Both the position numbers and the translations under genes were made by a program. Positions 35,153-43,440 of a stretch of DNA of 64,000 nt are shown here, piece by piece; position 1 is the first letter of the stretch, and every line of letters starts with the position of its first letter. The stretch is from the NCBI RefSeq assembly GCF_032397745.1, contig NZ_CP135921.1, positions 5,382,501 through 5,446,500 on the forward strand. Reading direction: 5' to 3'. The stretch is from Bradyrhizobium prioriisuperbiae (lineage in GTDB: Bacteria > Pseudomonadota > Alphaproteobacteria > Rhizobiales > Xanthobacteraceae). The notes beneath the pieces were generated by a model, which saw nothing but the letters and a program-made list of their open reading frames with translations, was not told where the DNA came from and ran no database searches.

Positions 35153-36991
35153 TTGGCAACTCAAGAGGCAGCGCAGCAGACCTATGACGTCGTGATCGTC
35201 GGCTCCGGACATGCCGGCGCCTTCATGGCCTATGAGCTCGGCATGCAGAAAAAACGCGTGCTGGTGATCGAGGCGGGCTCGACCACGAACCGCAATCGCG
35301 AAGACTACATGGAGAACTTCTACCTCAGCACGTTCAAGTCCCCGGAATCGCCGTACCCGCCGAATCCGAACGCACTCGATCCGGCGCGGACCAACACGCC
35401 GCGGGCGACGATCCAGGATCTCGTGCTCGGCTGGAACGATCCGGCGAAATCCTACCTGACCTACAACGCCGGCTCGATGCCGTTCGCAAGCACCTATGAG
35501 AAGGTGGCGGGCGGGACGGGCCTGCACTGGATGGGCACGACGCTGCGCATGTCCCCGAACGACTTCAAGATCAAGACGCTGTACAATCACGGGCTGGATT
35601 GGCCGCTGAGCTATGACGACCTGGTCCCTCATTATGCGGTGGCTGAAGCGTTCATCGGCGTATCGGCCAATGTCAAAGACCAGCGTCAGACCAATACGCC
35701 TTATCCGGCCGACTATCAGTTTCCGATGCCGGGAATTCCGGGCTCGATTCTCGATCAGATCACCAAGGCCCGTGTCGACGGTCCGCCGCTGACCAACGAG
35801 AACTACGGGCCCAACGCACAAACGTTGGTGACGCCGACGCCGGCCGGCCGCAACTCGGTGCCCTACGACAACCGGCGGGTCTGCCACGGCAACACCAACT
35901 GCACGCCGATCTGCCCGATCCAGGCGAAATACGATGCGGCCTATGCGCTGCACAAGGCGCTGGCCACCGGATACGTCGATGTGATGTACCAGACCGTGGT
36001 CGATGTCGTGAGAGTCGACGCCGCCAACAAGGTCACCGGGCTGCATTACCTGACCTACGATTCCATCGCGGTGCCCGCCACCGGCGGCCGCACGGGAGAG
36101 GGCACCGCGGTCGGCAAGTATTATGTGCTGGCCGCGAGCGCGATCGAAAATGTGAAGATCCTGCTGAACTCCCCCACCGATCGCGGCTACACGGTTGCAA
36201 ACAGCGGCGGACTGGTCGGACGCCACCTGATGGACCACCCCTGCTACCTGATCTGGGGGATGATGCCGGAGGGGACCCACGCCTACGGCTACCGGGGACC
36301 GATTTCGACGTCAGGAATCGAGTCGCTGCGGGATGGTCCATTCCGCTCGAACCGCTCGGCATGGCGCATTGAAATCGGCAACGAGGGCTGGAACTGGCCC
36401 ACAACCGATCCCTACACGACGGGCCTCGACTGGATCTACGGCAGCAACAACGGCCAACTCAATCCGAAGTCGTCGATTGCCGGCAGCAACGACTTCGTCA
36501 CCATTCTGAACGACCTGCTCACGCGCCAATTCCGCGCCGCGTTCCTGGTCGAGGAAACCGCCGATCCGCTGAATCGTGTGCAGCTGTCGAACACTTACGT
36601 CGACAATCTCGGCCTCAAGCGTCCGGTGCTCAGCTACAAACTGTCGAACTACGTAATGGCGGGCTTTCGACAGGCGCGGATTGCGTCAGCCGAATTCATG
36701 CGGCGGCTCGACGCGCAGCAGTTCACCGCATTCGATCCGACCGCCGGAACCAAGTTTTCGTTCGAAGGCCAGGACTACAACTATGCCGGCGCCGGCCACG
36801 TCTGCGGCACCCACATCATGGGAACGGCAACCGGCAACTCGGTGGTGGACAGCCGGCAGTGCAGCTGGGACCACGACAACCTCTATATCGCCGGATGCGG
36901 CTCGATGCCCAGCATCGGCACCGAGAATCCCACGCTGACCATGGTGGCGGTGGCGGACCGCACGGTGCAGCAGCTGCTGCAGCGACTGTGA
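35153..36991 (+). CDS. GMC-family FAD dehydrogenase catalytic subunit with Fe-S motif
   Basis: 612 residues from TTG 35153, chosen because GGAGG ends 5 bases upstream and residue 11 then begins the FAD motif YDVVIVGSGHAGA. The cysteines 244, 250 and 254 (C-X5-C-X3-C, CHGNTNCTPIC) match the 3Fe-4S ligands of bacterial FAD-glucose and fructose dehydrogenases. The C-terminal GMC region has GHVCGTHIMGTATGNSVV and NPTLTMVA. It oxidises a sugar or polyol in the periplasm and reduces the Fe-S centre. Substrate unknown. Without its own signal it would be exported with the Tat subunit upstream. Confidence 0.88.
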   Translation: MATQEAAQQTYDVVIVGSGHAGAFMAYELGMQKKRVLVIEAGSTTNRNREDYMENFYLSTFKSPESPYPPNPNALDPARTNTPRATIQDLVLGWNDPAKSYLTYNAGSMPFASTYEKVAGGTGLHWMGTTLRMSPNDFKIKTLYNHGLDWPLSYDDLVPHYAVAEAFIGVSANVKDQRQTNTPYPADYQFPMPGIPGSILDQITKARVDGPPLTNENYGPNAQTLVTPTPAGRNSVPYDNRRVCHGNTNCTPICPIQAKYDAAYALHKALATGYVDVMYQTVVDVVRVDAANKVTGLHYLTYDSIAVPATGGRTGEGTAVGKYYVLAASAIENVKILLNSPTDRGYTVANSGGLVGRHLMDHPCYLIWGMMPEGTHAYGYRGPISTSGIESLRDGPFRSNRSAWRIEIGNEGWNWPTTDPYTTGLDWIYGSNNGQLNPKSSIAGSNDFVTILNDLLTRQFRAAFLVEETADPLNRVQLSNTYVDNLGLKRPVLSYKLSNYVMAGFRQARIASAEFMRRLDAQQFTAFDPTAGTKFSFEGQDYNYAGAGHVCGTHIMGTATGNSVVDSRQCSWDHDNLYIAGCGSMPSIGTENPTLTMVAVADRTVQQLLQRL

Positions 36992-37214
36992 GGGGGACGG
37001 GGGAAACAATATCCGCCGGCGCAAGCGCAAGCATCGCCGCTGGGGCCTCATGGTTCTCCGAGCGATTCGTAGCATCGCCGCGAGACGCGCGTTCACGCTT
37101 CTCACAATGCGGAGAGATCGTGTTTGTGCGCCGCGTTCAGCGCAACGCACAACATATTCCCGCTCTGATGTTTTGCGCGAGTCAGAGGTTGATTCCAGCG
37201 CCGCGGGCGCGGCG

Positions 37215-37580
37215 TTAGGCTGTCCGGTCGTATCTCGCCTGCTCGGCCTGCTCGCGTTTCACCTCGTCCTGGGCGCGCAGGTAGGTCCGCAGCCGCAGCC
37301 GTGCTTCATCGGGGAACTGACGCACCACAAGGCTGGTGCGGTTGTCGACCACGCGATAGACGATCGACGCGGCGGCGCGATCGATCACGACCTGATCGGT
37401 CAGGTTGCTGGCATCGGGTTGCGGATTGTTACGCACGTTGGCTGCCGCATCGGCTGCGGTGGTTGTCTTCGGCGGCGGCAAATCCGTTTCCACGGCATTG
37501 CGTGCCGCGTCCGGCAATGGCCTGACGATCGGTGCCGCAACCGGTCCCCCGACCGGCTTGATGTTGAAATCCGTACCCAT
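37215..37580 (-). CDS. FlaG-like protein
   Basis: A 121-residue protein: a disordered N-terminal 65 residues rich in Pro, Ala and Asp, then a short domain IDRAAASIVYRVVDNRTSLVVRQFPDEARLRLRTYL. This has the outline of the FlaG C-terminal motif (VVRIxD..TGEVIRQIP..). FlaG proteins influence filament length in other bacteria. Its place between the flagellin and flgI loci supports the call, but similarity is limited to about 35 residues. Confidence 0.6.
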   Translation of the reverse strand: MGTDFNIKPVGGPVAAPIVRPLPDAARNAVETDLPPPKTTTAADAAANVRNNPQPDASNLTDQVVIDRAAASIVYRVVDNRTSLVVRQFPDEARLRLRTYLRAQDEVKREQAEQARYDRTA

Positions 37581-37980
37581 GGAGCCCTCCTGGCTTCCTG
37601 CGAGTCAAATCCCAACCCTCTCCAAACGCAACCATATGTCAGCCACCTCAACGACGTGTTGAAAAACAACACAAATGCCGCGTGCATGCGCCCGCAGCAT
37701 TTCGATTCAAATTTGAAGCGAGGCCATCCTGGCCAAGTGCTGGACGCGAACGATCCAGGGCAGCTTAAGCCTAATCGTGTTGCGTAAATTTAACTGCCGC
37801 GGGCGACGTGCAAATGTAGTTAAAATTGTATCGATGAGGGCCGCTGGTCCGATCCCGGCGCGTACCCGTTTCCGAATATTGCTATAGTGTCGACGAATTA
37901 TGTGATTCGATTTCCGTTCGATGTTGCGCCTTGTCCGGACACGGCCGGCGTATGTGTCATCGCCCTCTCAGGAGACACTG
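37581..37980. other. Divergent intergenic region
   Basis: 400 bp between the FlaG-like gene and the FkbM methyltransferase. No gene. A possible extended -10 element (TG-C-TATAGT, 37880-37888) lies about 93 bp before the methyltransferase start. Nothing else is assignable. Confidence 0.35.
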
Positions 37981-38799
37981 ATGCGCAATATAACCCGCAA
38001 GCTGGCGTTCGTGCTCGCCGCCTCCAATCACGGCACGATGATCGTCAACCGCCTCGACCATCGCATGCTCGCGCCGGGCCAGGGCTATGGCGTCGGCTTC
38101 CAGATCCTGGAAAACGCCTCGTTCGACCCCTCCGAAGTCGGCATGATGGTCGAGCTTCTGGCGGTCCGCCGCTCGCATTATGGCGACGGGGTGGTGGCGA
38201 TCGACTGCGGCGCCAACATCGGCGTGCACACCATCGAGTGGGCCCAGGCCATGACCGGCTGGGGCTCGGTGGTGGCGGTCGAGGCGCAGGAGCGGATCTA
38301 TTACGCGCTGGCCGGCAACATCGCGATCAACAACTGCTTCAACGCCCGTGCGCTGCATGCGGCCGTTTCCAACGAGAGCGGCACCATGAACATCCCGAAC
38401 CCCAATTACCTGATGGCCTCGAGCTTCGGCAGCCTCGAGCTGCGGCAACGCCCGCAGACCGAGTTCATCGGCCAGGCGATCGATTATTCGCCGGAGAAAA
38501 CGGTCGAGGTCCGCATGATGAAGCTGGACGAACTGGGCCTCGCACGCTGCGACCTCATCAAGATCGACGTCGAGGGCATGGAGATGGAGGCGCTCGAAGG
38601 CGGGCAGCAGACCATCGAGCGGGCTCATCCCATCATGCTGATCGAATCGATCAAGGCCGACAAGGCTCAGCTGCGCAATTGGCTCGCTGAGCGCGGCTAC
38701 AATGTGATGGACGCCGGCATCAACCTGCTGGCGATTCACTCCAGCGACAAGACGTTGAAGGACGTGCAGGCGGCTTCGACCAGCCAGGCGGCGGAGTAG
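37981..38799 (+). CDS. FkbM-family methyltransferase
   Basis: 272 residues from ATG 37981, preceded by AGGAGA at a good distance; the frame opens at 37921. The SAM-binding motif VVAIDCGANIGVHTIEWA and the FkbM hallmark LIKIDVEGMEMEALEGG are both present. FkbM enzymes O-methylate sugars or small molecules. Its position inside the flagellar region suggests a possible role in modifying flagellin glycans, which is inference only. A REP-like element follows. Confidence 0.88.
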   Translation: MRNITRKLAFVLAASNHGTMIVNRLDHRMLAPGQGYGVGFQILENASFDPSEVGMMVELLAVRRSHYGDGVVAIDCGANIGVHTIEWAQAMTGWGSVVAVEAQERIYYALAGNIAINNCFNARALHAAVSNESGTMNIPNPNYLMASSFGSLELRQRPQTEFIGQAIDYSPEKTVEVRMMKLDELGLARCDLIKIDVEGMEMEALEGGQQTIERAHPIMLIESIKADKAQLRNWLAERGYNVMDAGINLLAIHSSDKTLKDVQAASTSQAAE

Positions 38800-38842
38800 G
38801 CTCGGGCGTCTGGACGAGGCGAGGTGTTGCAACATCGGATGC

Positions 38843-38960
38843 CGTCATGCCCGCGCTTGTCGCGGGCATCCACGTCTTTACGACCTTTCAAGCAAGTAAG
38901 ACGTGGATGTCACAGCGACTTGGCTACGCCAAGTCGCGGGGGACAAGCCCGGCCATGACG
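38843..38960. repeat. REP-like palindromes (cgtcatgcccgcg type)
   Basis: cgtcatgcccgcgcttgtcgcgggcatccacgtc folds on itself. About 60 bp on, gacgtggatgtcacagcgacttggctacgccaagtcgc provides the complement plus an extra hairpin, ending in ccggccatgacg. Same family as 28202-28296. It lies between the converging FkbM and flgN-like genes. Confidence 0.75.
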
Positions 38961-38996
38961 AAAAAAGCAAATCCGTGAATGAAACTCCCAGCGCTC

Positions 38997-39482
38997 TTAC
39001 AGCGTCCGGCTCACCGTCAGAGGCTCGGCACGGCGCGTGTTCGGTGCGCTGCGCTTGCCGGCGGAGGTGTAGGTCTGCGGCGTGTTCTTCTTCTGCATCT
39101 CGCCGTTGACGCCGCGGATAACGCCTTCGGACACCGCATGCGCGGTGGCCAGCACCGTGAGGTTGACCTGCAGCATGGCGCGGAACACGTCGTGGTGGCG
39201 GTGCAGCGCTTCCAGCAGATCAGGCGCGGAGTCCGCAAAATAGTTCTGGCTGGTGGTGAGCTGGCTGATCGCGGTGAGGTAGGCGCGCGACAACTCGGTC
39301 TTGCGCGGCTCCAGCGCCATCGCCTCGCGGACCTTGCCGGCGCGCACCAGCGTGGTTTCGGTCTCGATGACCTCGAGCAGGGTGGTCATCACCTCCATCA
39401 GGCCGTTGGAGAGTTTTCGCGCGTCGTCGGGAGTTGCGATTGTTGCAGCGGCTGATGACGTCGGCTGGGACTCGTGTGTCAT
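38997..39482 (-). CDS. FlgN-like flagellar export chaperone
   Basis: 161 residues from ATG 39482, with GGGAG eight bases upstream; the upstream TTG at 39503 is less likely. The sequence is helical (KLSNGLMEVMTTLLEVIETETTLVRAGKVREAMALEPRK), the typical FlgN pattern of a long amphipathic helix pair. FlgN chaperones the hook-filament junction proteins FlgK and FlgL before export. It is the last gene of the minus-strand set flgI, flgJ-like, flgN-like, 18 bp after the flgJ-like stop. Confidence 0.75.
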   Translation of the reverse strand: MTHESQPTSSAAATIATPDDARKLSNGLMEVMTTLLEVIETETTLVRAGKVREAMALEPRKTELSRAYLTAISQLTTSQNYFADSAPDLLEALHRHHDVFRAMLQVNLTVLATAHAVSEGVIRGVNGEMQKKNTPQTYTSAGKRSAPNTRRAEPLTVSRTL

Positions 39483-39499
39483 ATCGTTTACTCCCGGGT

Positions 39500-39826
39500 T
39501 CAACTGTTCCGCGCGGCCTGCTGCATGATCAGCGAGCGGTAGACGTCGCTGGAGATGCCGATGCCGCCGGCCTTGGCGAAGGAGCGCGCATACTGGTCGG
39601 TGAGCATCGAGCGCCAGGCGCCGGTGCCGACCGTGTCGCCGTAGGGACCGTCGCCCTTCAGGCCGCTGGTCATCTGCGAAAACATCGTGTTCAGGAACAC
39701 CGCTTCGAGATCCTGCGCGGAGTTCTTGGCTTTGGTCTGGGCCTGGGGCGAGACTTTCTTCAGCGCGTTGTTGAAGGCGGTGTCGTTGGCGCCCAGCGCG
39801 CCGAACGGAATGGAGGTGCTGCTCAT
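39500..39826 (-). CDS. flgJ: Rod-assembly protein, FlgJ N-terminal domain only
   Basis: 108 residues. The rod-binding domain signature is present (SAQDLEAVFLNTMFSQMTSGLKGDGPYGDTVGTGAWRSMLTDQYARSFAKAGGIGI). The C-terminal peptidoglycan hydrolase domain of enteric FlgJ is absent, as usual in alphaproteobacteria. The start ATG overlaps the flgI stop by one base (TGATG), so the genes are translationally coupled. It would cap or scaffold the growing rod in the periplasm. The same reading frame is open antisense through flgI, which is not coding. Confidence 0.9.
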   Translation of the reverse strand: MSSTSIPFGALGANDTAFNNALKKVSPQAQTKAKNSAQDLEAVFLNTMFSQMTSGLKGDGPYGDTVGTGAWRSMLTDQYARSFAKAGGIGISSDVYRSLIMQQAARNS

Positions 39827-40935
39827 CACATCGCCTCGATGTCGGCCTGGATGGCGCCGGCGGCCTTGATGGCCTGCAGGATGCCGATCAGATCGCGCGG
39901 GCCGATACCGAGGCCATTGAGGCCGTCGACGAGTTGCTGCAGCGAGACGCCGTCCTTGACCAGCGCGAGCTTCTTGCCGTCCTCCTGCACGCCGACCCGG
40001 GTGTTGGGGGTGACCACGGTGCGGCCATTGGAGAACGCGTTGGGCTGGCTGACCTGCGGGCTTTCCGAGATGGTGACGGTGAGATTGCCCTGTGCCACGG
40101 CCACCGTGTTCACCCGCACATCGCGGCCCATCACGATGATGCCGGAGCGCTCGTCGATGATGATCTTGGCGGCGAGATCCGGCTCGACCTGCAACTGCTC
40201 GATCTCGGTCAAGAGCGCGACCACGTTGCCCTTGAATTCCGACGGGATCGAGAGCTGCACGGTGGAGGGATCCACCGGCTCCGCGGTCTTGGTGCCGAGG
40301 AAATCGTTGACGGCGGCGGCGATGCGCTTGGCGGTGGTGAAGTCGGAGTTGCGCAGCGCGAGGCGCACATTGGGCAGGCGATTGAGTGCGAACTCGACCT
40401 CGCGCTCGATGATGGCGCCATTGGCGATGCGGCCGACCGTCGGCACGCCCTTGGTGACGCTGGCGGCCTGGCCCTCGGCCTGGAAGCCGCCGATCGAGAG
40501 CGAGCCCTGCGCCACCGCATAGACGTTGCCGTCGGCGCCGAGCAGGGGGGTGACCAGCAGTGTGCCGCCCTGCAGGCTCTTGGAATCGCCGAGCGCGGAG
40601 ACGGTGACGTCCATCCGGGTGCCCTGGGTGCCGAACGCCGGCAGGTTGCCGGTGACCATCACGGCCGCAACGTTGCCGGTGCGGATGGTGGCGCCGCGAA
40701 TGTTGACGCCCATGCGCTCGAGCATCGCCTGCAGCGACTGCTTGGTGAAGGGAATGTTGTTCAGCGTGTCGCCGGTGCCGTTGAGGCCGACCACAAGGCC
40801 GTAACCGATCAACTGGTTCTGGCGCACGCCTTCGATGTTCGCGAGATCCTTGATGCGCGAGGTCGCGCTGGCCGGTCCGCAAATCAGCAGCAGCGCAAGC
40901 CACACCGCGCCCACTGCCTTAAAAACCCGTGTCAT
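39826..40935 (-). CDS. flgI: Flagellar P-ring protein FlgI
   Basis: 369 residues from ATG 40935, with GGGGAG upstream and a signal peptide (MTRVFKAVGAVWLALLLICGPASA); the frame opens at 40992 without better support. The conserved start RIKDLANIEGVRQNQLIGYGLVVGLNGTGD and end LNGLGIGPRDLIGILQAIKAAGAI are textbook FlgI. It forms the peptidoglycan-level bushing around the rod. First of flgI, flgJ-like, flgN-like. The divergent 320-bp region is shared with fliX and contains three TTGCCG-type half-sites (41101-41127). Confidence 0.96.
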   Translation of the reverse strand: MTRVFKAVGAVWLALLLICGPASATSRIKDLANIEGVRQNQLIGYGLVVGLNGTGDTLNNIPFTKQSLQAMLERMGVNIRGATIRTGNVAAVMVTGNLPAFGTQGTRMDVTVSALGDSKSLQGGTLLVTPLLGADGNVYAVAQGSLSIGGFQAEGQAASVTKGVPTVGRIANGAIIEREVEFALNRLPNVRLALRNSDFTTAKRIAAAVNDFLGTKTAEPVDPSTVQLSIPSEFKGNVVALLTEIEQLQVEPDLAAKIIIDERSGIIVMGRDVRVNTVAVAQGNLTVTISESPQVSQPNAFSNGRTVVTPNTRVGVQEDGKKLALVKDGVSLQQLVDGLNGLGIGPRDLIGILQAIKAAGAIQADIEAM

Positions 40936-41131
40936 CCTCTGCTCCCCGCTGAGGTGGTCTACTGGGCCTCGCGCCACGCTCCCACATGGCACCGGTCCGC
41001 CGTTAACTCAGCGAAAACCATGCCAGAGGCCTAAGTTATTGAATAAGCTTATAAATGTTGCTGAGGTCGTGGTGCCAAACCGGCCGTGGGAGCGGCGAAC
41101 TTGCCGGTTTGCGGCAGTTTTTGCCGGGCCG

Positions 41132-41146
41132 TTTACTGCGCATTAA
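41132..41146 (+). promoter_or_regulatory. CtrA-type box upstream of fliX
   Basis: TTTA-N7-TTAACC, one mismatch from consensus, 110 bp before fliX. In Caulobacter fliX is a class II gene under CtrA, which fits. Confidence 0.4.
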
Positions 41147-41255
41147 CCATAAAAAGTGAGAGTTCCTGAACAGACGTCCTTAAGAACCGCGATGCCACGA
41201 TCGGGCAGAGCCGGTTTGCGGGCCACCTCGAAGCCGGATTGGCGAGACCGCACCC

Positions 41256-41666
41256 ATGCGCATTTACGGATCCAACGGACCAACATTCGGAGCGCCTGCG
41301 TCCAATGCCCGGCGCGCCGGCTCGAGCGGCTTTTCGCTGCCCGACGCGGCCGAGACCAGCGAGGCCCGCTCCACCTCCGCGCCCAAGACGGTCGGCAACA
41401 TCGACGCGCTGCTGGCGCTGCAGGGCGTGGAAGATCCGCTGGAGCGGCGCAAACGCTCATTCAAGCGCGGCAAGACCGCGCTCGACGTGCTCGACGATCT
41501 GAAAATCGGTCTGCTGACGGGAGAGCTCAACGCCTCCACCGTGCAGCGCCTGCGCACCGCCGCCGCCGACCTGAAGACCGTCTCCGGCGATCCCGGCCTC
41601 GATGCCGTGCTGTCGGAGATCGAGCTGCGGGTGGAAGTCGAGCTGGCGAAGGCCGGGCAGTTCTGA
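41256..41666 (+). CDS. fliX: FliX, flagellar assembly checkpoint regulator
   Basis: A 136-residue protein with the family's start MRIYGSNGPTF and the conserved helical C-terminal part (DDLKIGLLTGELNASTVQRLRTAAADLKTVSGDPGLDAVLSEIELRVEVELAK). In Caulobacter FliX binds FlbD and relays completion of early basal-body structures to sigma-54-dependent transcription. It is transcribed divergently from flgI, and the sigma-54-type promoters of flgE and flgF in this window are logical downstream targets. Confidence 0.93.
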   Translation: MRIYGSNGPTFGAPASNARRAGSSGFSLPDAAETSEARSTSAPKTVGNIDALLALQGVEDPLERRKRSFKRGKTALDVLDDLKIGLLTGELNASTVQRLRTAAADLKTVSGDPGLDAVLSEIELRVEVELAKAGQF

Positions 41667-41674
41667 AGCTTGCC

Positions 41675-42052
41675 TCAAGCCGCGGCCACTGACTCCTTGC
41701 TTGCTGAATCGTAGCGCCGCTGAGCGGCCTGCACGTCTTTCAAATTGTTCTCCGCCCATTGCCGCAACGGGTCGACCGCTTGTGCCAGCGTCAGGCCGAG
41801 CGGGGTGATCGAATACTCGACCGTCACCGGCACGGTGGCGATGGCGCGGCGGCGCACCAGGCCGTCGCGCTCCAGGCTCTTCAGGGTTTGCGACAGCATC
41901 TTCTGCGAAATGCCGCCGACCGCGCGGCGCAGTTCATTGAAGCGGCGCGGGCCCTCCATCAGCAACAAGAGCAGCAACACCGCCCATTTGTCGCCGACGC
42001 GATCGAGGATGACCCGCGTCGGGCATTCGGCGGCGTAGACGTTTCCCTTCAT
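41675..42052 (-). CDS. HxlR-family transcriptional regulator
   Basis: A 125-residue winged helix-turn-helix protein. The DNA-binding core (CPTRVILDRVGDKWAVLLLLLLMEGPRRFNELRRAVGGISQKMLSQTLKSLERDGLV) is canonical HxlR. The conserved N-terminal Cys10 is present; in some relatives it senses redox or electrophiles. The gene is divergent from an NAD(P)-binding oxidoreductase gene with an 18-bp palindrome between them, the usual arrangement for this regulator type and its target. Its 3' end is 8 bp from the fliX stop. Confidence 0.93.
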   Translation of the reverse strand: MKGNVYAAECPTRVILDRVGDKWAVLLLLLLMEGPRRFNELRRAVGGISQKMLSQTLKSLERDGLVRRRAIATVPVTVEYSITPLGLTLAQAVDPLRQWAENNLKDVQAAQRRYDSASKESVAAA

Positions 42053-42144
42053 CGGTTGCTCCCTGATCTGGTTACCCTGGTGTGATCTGGTGCGGTGAAA
42101 GTGCTCTCTTTTGCACCTGCACTCCTTTGGCTATCTGGTAACTA

Positions 42145-42162
42145 TCAGAAACCTGTTTCTGA
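42145..42162. promoter_or_regulatory. Candidate HxlR operator
   Basis: TCAGAAAC-CT-GTTTCTGA, perfect 8-bp arms, 43 bp before the oxidoreductase start and about 93 bp from the regulator start. Suited to a dimeric winged-helix protein. Confidence 0.55.
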
Positions 42163-42204
42163 GCCAAGTTCTAAACCCAGACCAAAGCCAGAGGGATCAT
42201 TACC

Positions 42205-42816
42205 ATGAAGATTGCCGTTGTCGGCGCCACCGGCCGGGCCGGTTCGCGCATCGTGGCCGAACTGCTGCGCCGTGGCCACCAGGTCACCGCCATCGCCCGC
42301 AATGTGGACAAGCTGCCGCCCCAGCCGAATCTGACCGCCCAAAAGGGCGACGTGTTCGACCAGGCGGGGCTGACCAGCCTGCTGGCCGGGCATGACGTCG
42401 CCATCAGCGCCGTGCATTTCCTGGCGAGCGACCCGGACAAGCTGATCGCCGCTGCCAAGGCCTCCAAAGTGGGCCGCTACATCGTGGTCGGCGGTGCCGG
42501 CAGCCTGGAAGTGGCCCCCGGCGTCCGACTGGTCACGGTTCCGAATTTCCCCATGGAATACAAGGCCGAGGCGGAGAAGGGCGGGGCGTTCCTGGACCTG
42601 CTGCGGGCGGACACGGAGCTGAACTGGACCTTCATTTCACCCTCCGCTTTGTTCACGGACGGGGAGCGGACCGGCCAATTCCGGCTCGGAAAAGACCAGC
42701 TTTTGACCGCGGCAGACGGCAAAAGCTGGATTTCGTTTGAGGATTATGCGGTGGCGCTAGCCGACGAGATCGAAAAACCGGCCCATTCGCGGGCGCGCTT
42801 CACCGTCGGCTACTGA
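42205..42816 (+). CDS. NAD(P)-binding oxidoreductase, atypical SDR (NmrA/YwnB-like)
   Basis: A 203-residue single Rossmann domain. The nucleotide-binding start KIAVVGATGRAGSRIVAELLRRGHQVTAIAR is followed by DVAISAVHF and YIVVGGAGSLEVAPG. It lacks the SDR YxxxK catalytic pair, which fits the NmrA/YwnB-like group that may bind NAD(P) and reduce quinones or act as sensors. Probably induced through the divergent HxlR regulator. Confidence 0.88.
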   Translation: MKIAVVGATGRAGSRIVAELLRRGHQVTAIARNVDKLPPQPNLTAQKGDVFDQAGLTSLLAGHDVAISAVHFLASDPDKLIAAAKASKVGRYIVVGGAGSLEVAPGVRLVTVPNFPMEYKAEAEKGGAFLDLLRADTELNWTFISPSALFTDGERTGQFRLGKDQLLTAADGKSWISFEDYAVALADEIEKPAHSRARFTVGY

Positions 42817-42876
42817 CATCCTCAGTTCCGTGTTCATAAGCTGCCTCAGGGGGTTGCCGGCCCCCTAGGGCGATAT

Positions 42877-42905
42877 TGTCTGTCACATCGGCCCGCTATA
42901 TAAGC
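42877..42905 (+). promoter_or_regulatory. Candidate sigma-70 promoter of dksA
   Basis: TTGTCT (42877-42882), 17-bp spacer, TATAAG (42900-42905). Transcription would start near 42912, just before a GCCACCGG/CCGGTGGC hairpin in the leader. Confidence 0.45.
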
Positions 42906-42952
42906 GGCCCGCCACCGGGCTTTCCGGTGGCCTCGCACGGATTCGGTGATCA

Positions 42953-43366
42953 GTGTTGGACAAGGTGAAGAACTATCGGCCCTCGGAGAAGGAGCCTTTC
43001 ATGAACGAGCGCCAGCGCGAGTATTTTCGCGCCAAGTTGCTCGCCTGGAAGGAAGAGATTTTAAGGGAAGCGAAGACCACCCTGCAGCAGCTGCAGGACG
43101 AAAACGTCAATCATCCGGACCTCACCGACCGCGCCTCCTCGGAAACCGATCGCGCGATCGAGCTGCGGGCGCGCGACCGTCAGCGCAAGCTGATCTCGAA
43201 AATCGATGCGGCGATCGCCCGAATCGATGACGGGTCGTACGGCTACTGCGAGGAAACCGGTGAACCGATTTCGCTGAAGCGGCTCGAGGCACGACCGATC
43301 GCAACGCTGTCGGTCGAGGCGCAGGAGCGCCACGAGAAGCGCGAAAAGGTCTATCGCGACGAGTAG
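42953..43366 (+). CDS. dksA: RNA polymerase-binding transcription factor DksA
   Basis: 137 residues starting at GTG 42953, as an in-frame TGA lies two codons upstream. The coiled coil carries the secondary-channel tip DRASSETDRAIELR (two acidic residues followed by Ala/Ser), and the globular end has GSYGYCEETGEPISLKRLEARPIATLSVEAQERHE. Only one of the four zinc cysteines remains, as in other alphaproteobacterial DksA proteins. It enters the polymerase channel and, with ppGpp, shifts transcription from ribosomal to stress promoters. It has its own promoter and terminator. Confidence 0.93.
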   Translation: MLDKVKNYRPSEKEPFMNERQREYFRAKLLAWKEEILREAKTTLQQLQDENVNHPDLTDRASSETDRAIELRARDRQRKLISKIDAAIARIDDGSYGYCEETGEPISLKRLEARPIATLSVEAQERHEKREKVYRDE

Positions 43367-43405
43367 GGCGTCGCCGGCGGCGACGCGATACATAAGAGTT
43401 TTCTG

Positions 43406-43440
43406 ATCGCGGCGGGCTGCCGGGCCTTGCCGCGATTTTT
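43406..43440 (+). terminator. Intrinsic terminator of dksA
   Basis: ATCGCGGC / GCCGCGAT stem with a 15-nt partly paired loop, followed by TTTTTGTTT, 40 bp after the stop. Confidence 0.85.

Noticed and set aside
39827..40903. Upstream continuation of the flgJ-like frame across flgI
   Set aside because: Only residues after the ATG at 39826 match the FlgJ rod domain. The upstream part is an out-of-frame reading of flgI and is Arg/Gly/His-rich.
41050..41075. Sigma-54 promoter for flgI (minus strand TTTGGCACC...)
   Set aside because: The -24 block matches but the bases 10 further on are TC, not GC, and TTGC is absent.
42953..43366. DksA with broken zinc finger
   Set aside because: The single-cysteine form is common in alphaproteobacteria and the DxxDxA-like tip is kept, so it is probably normal.
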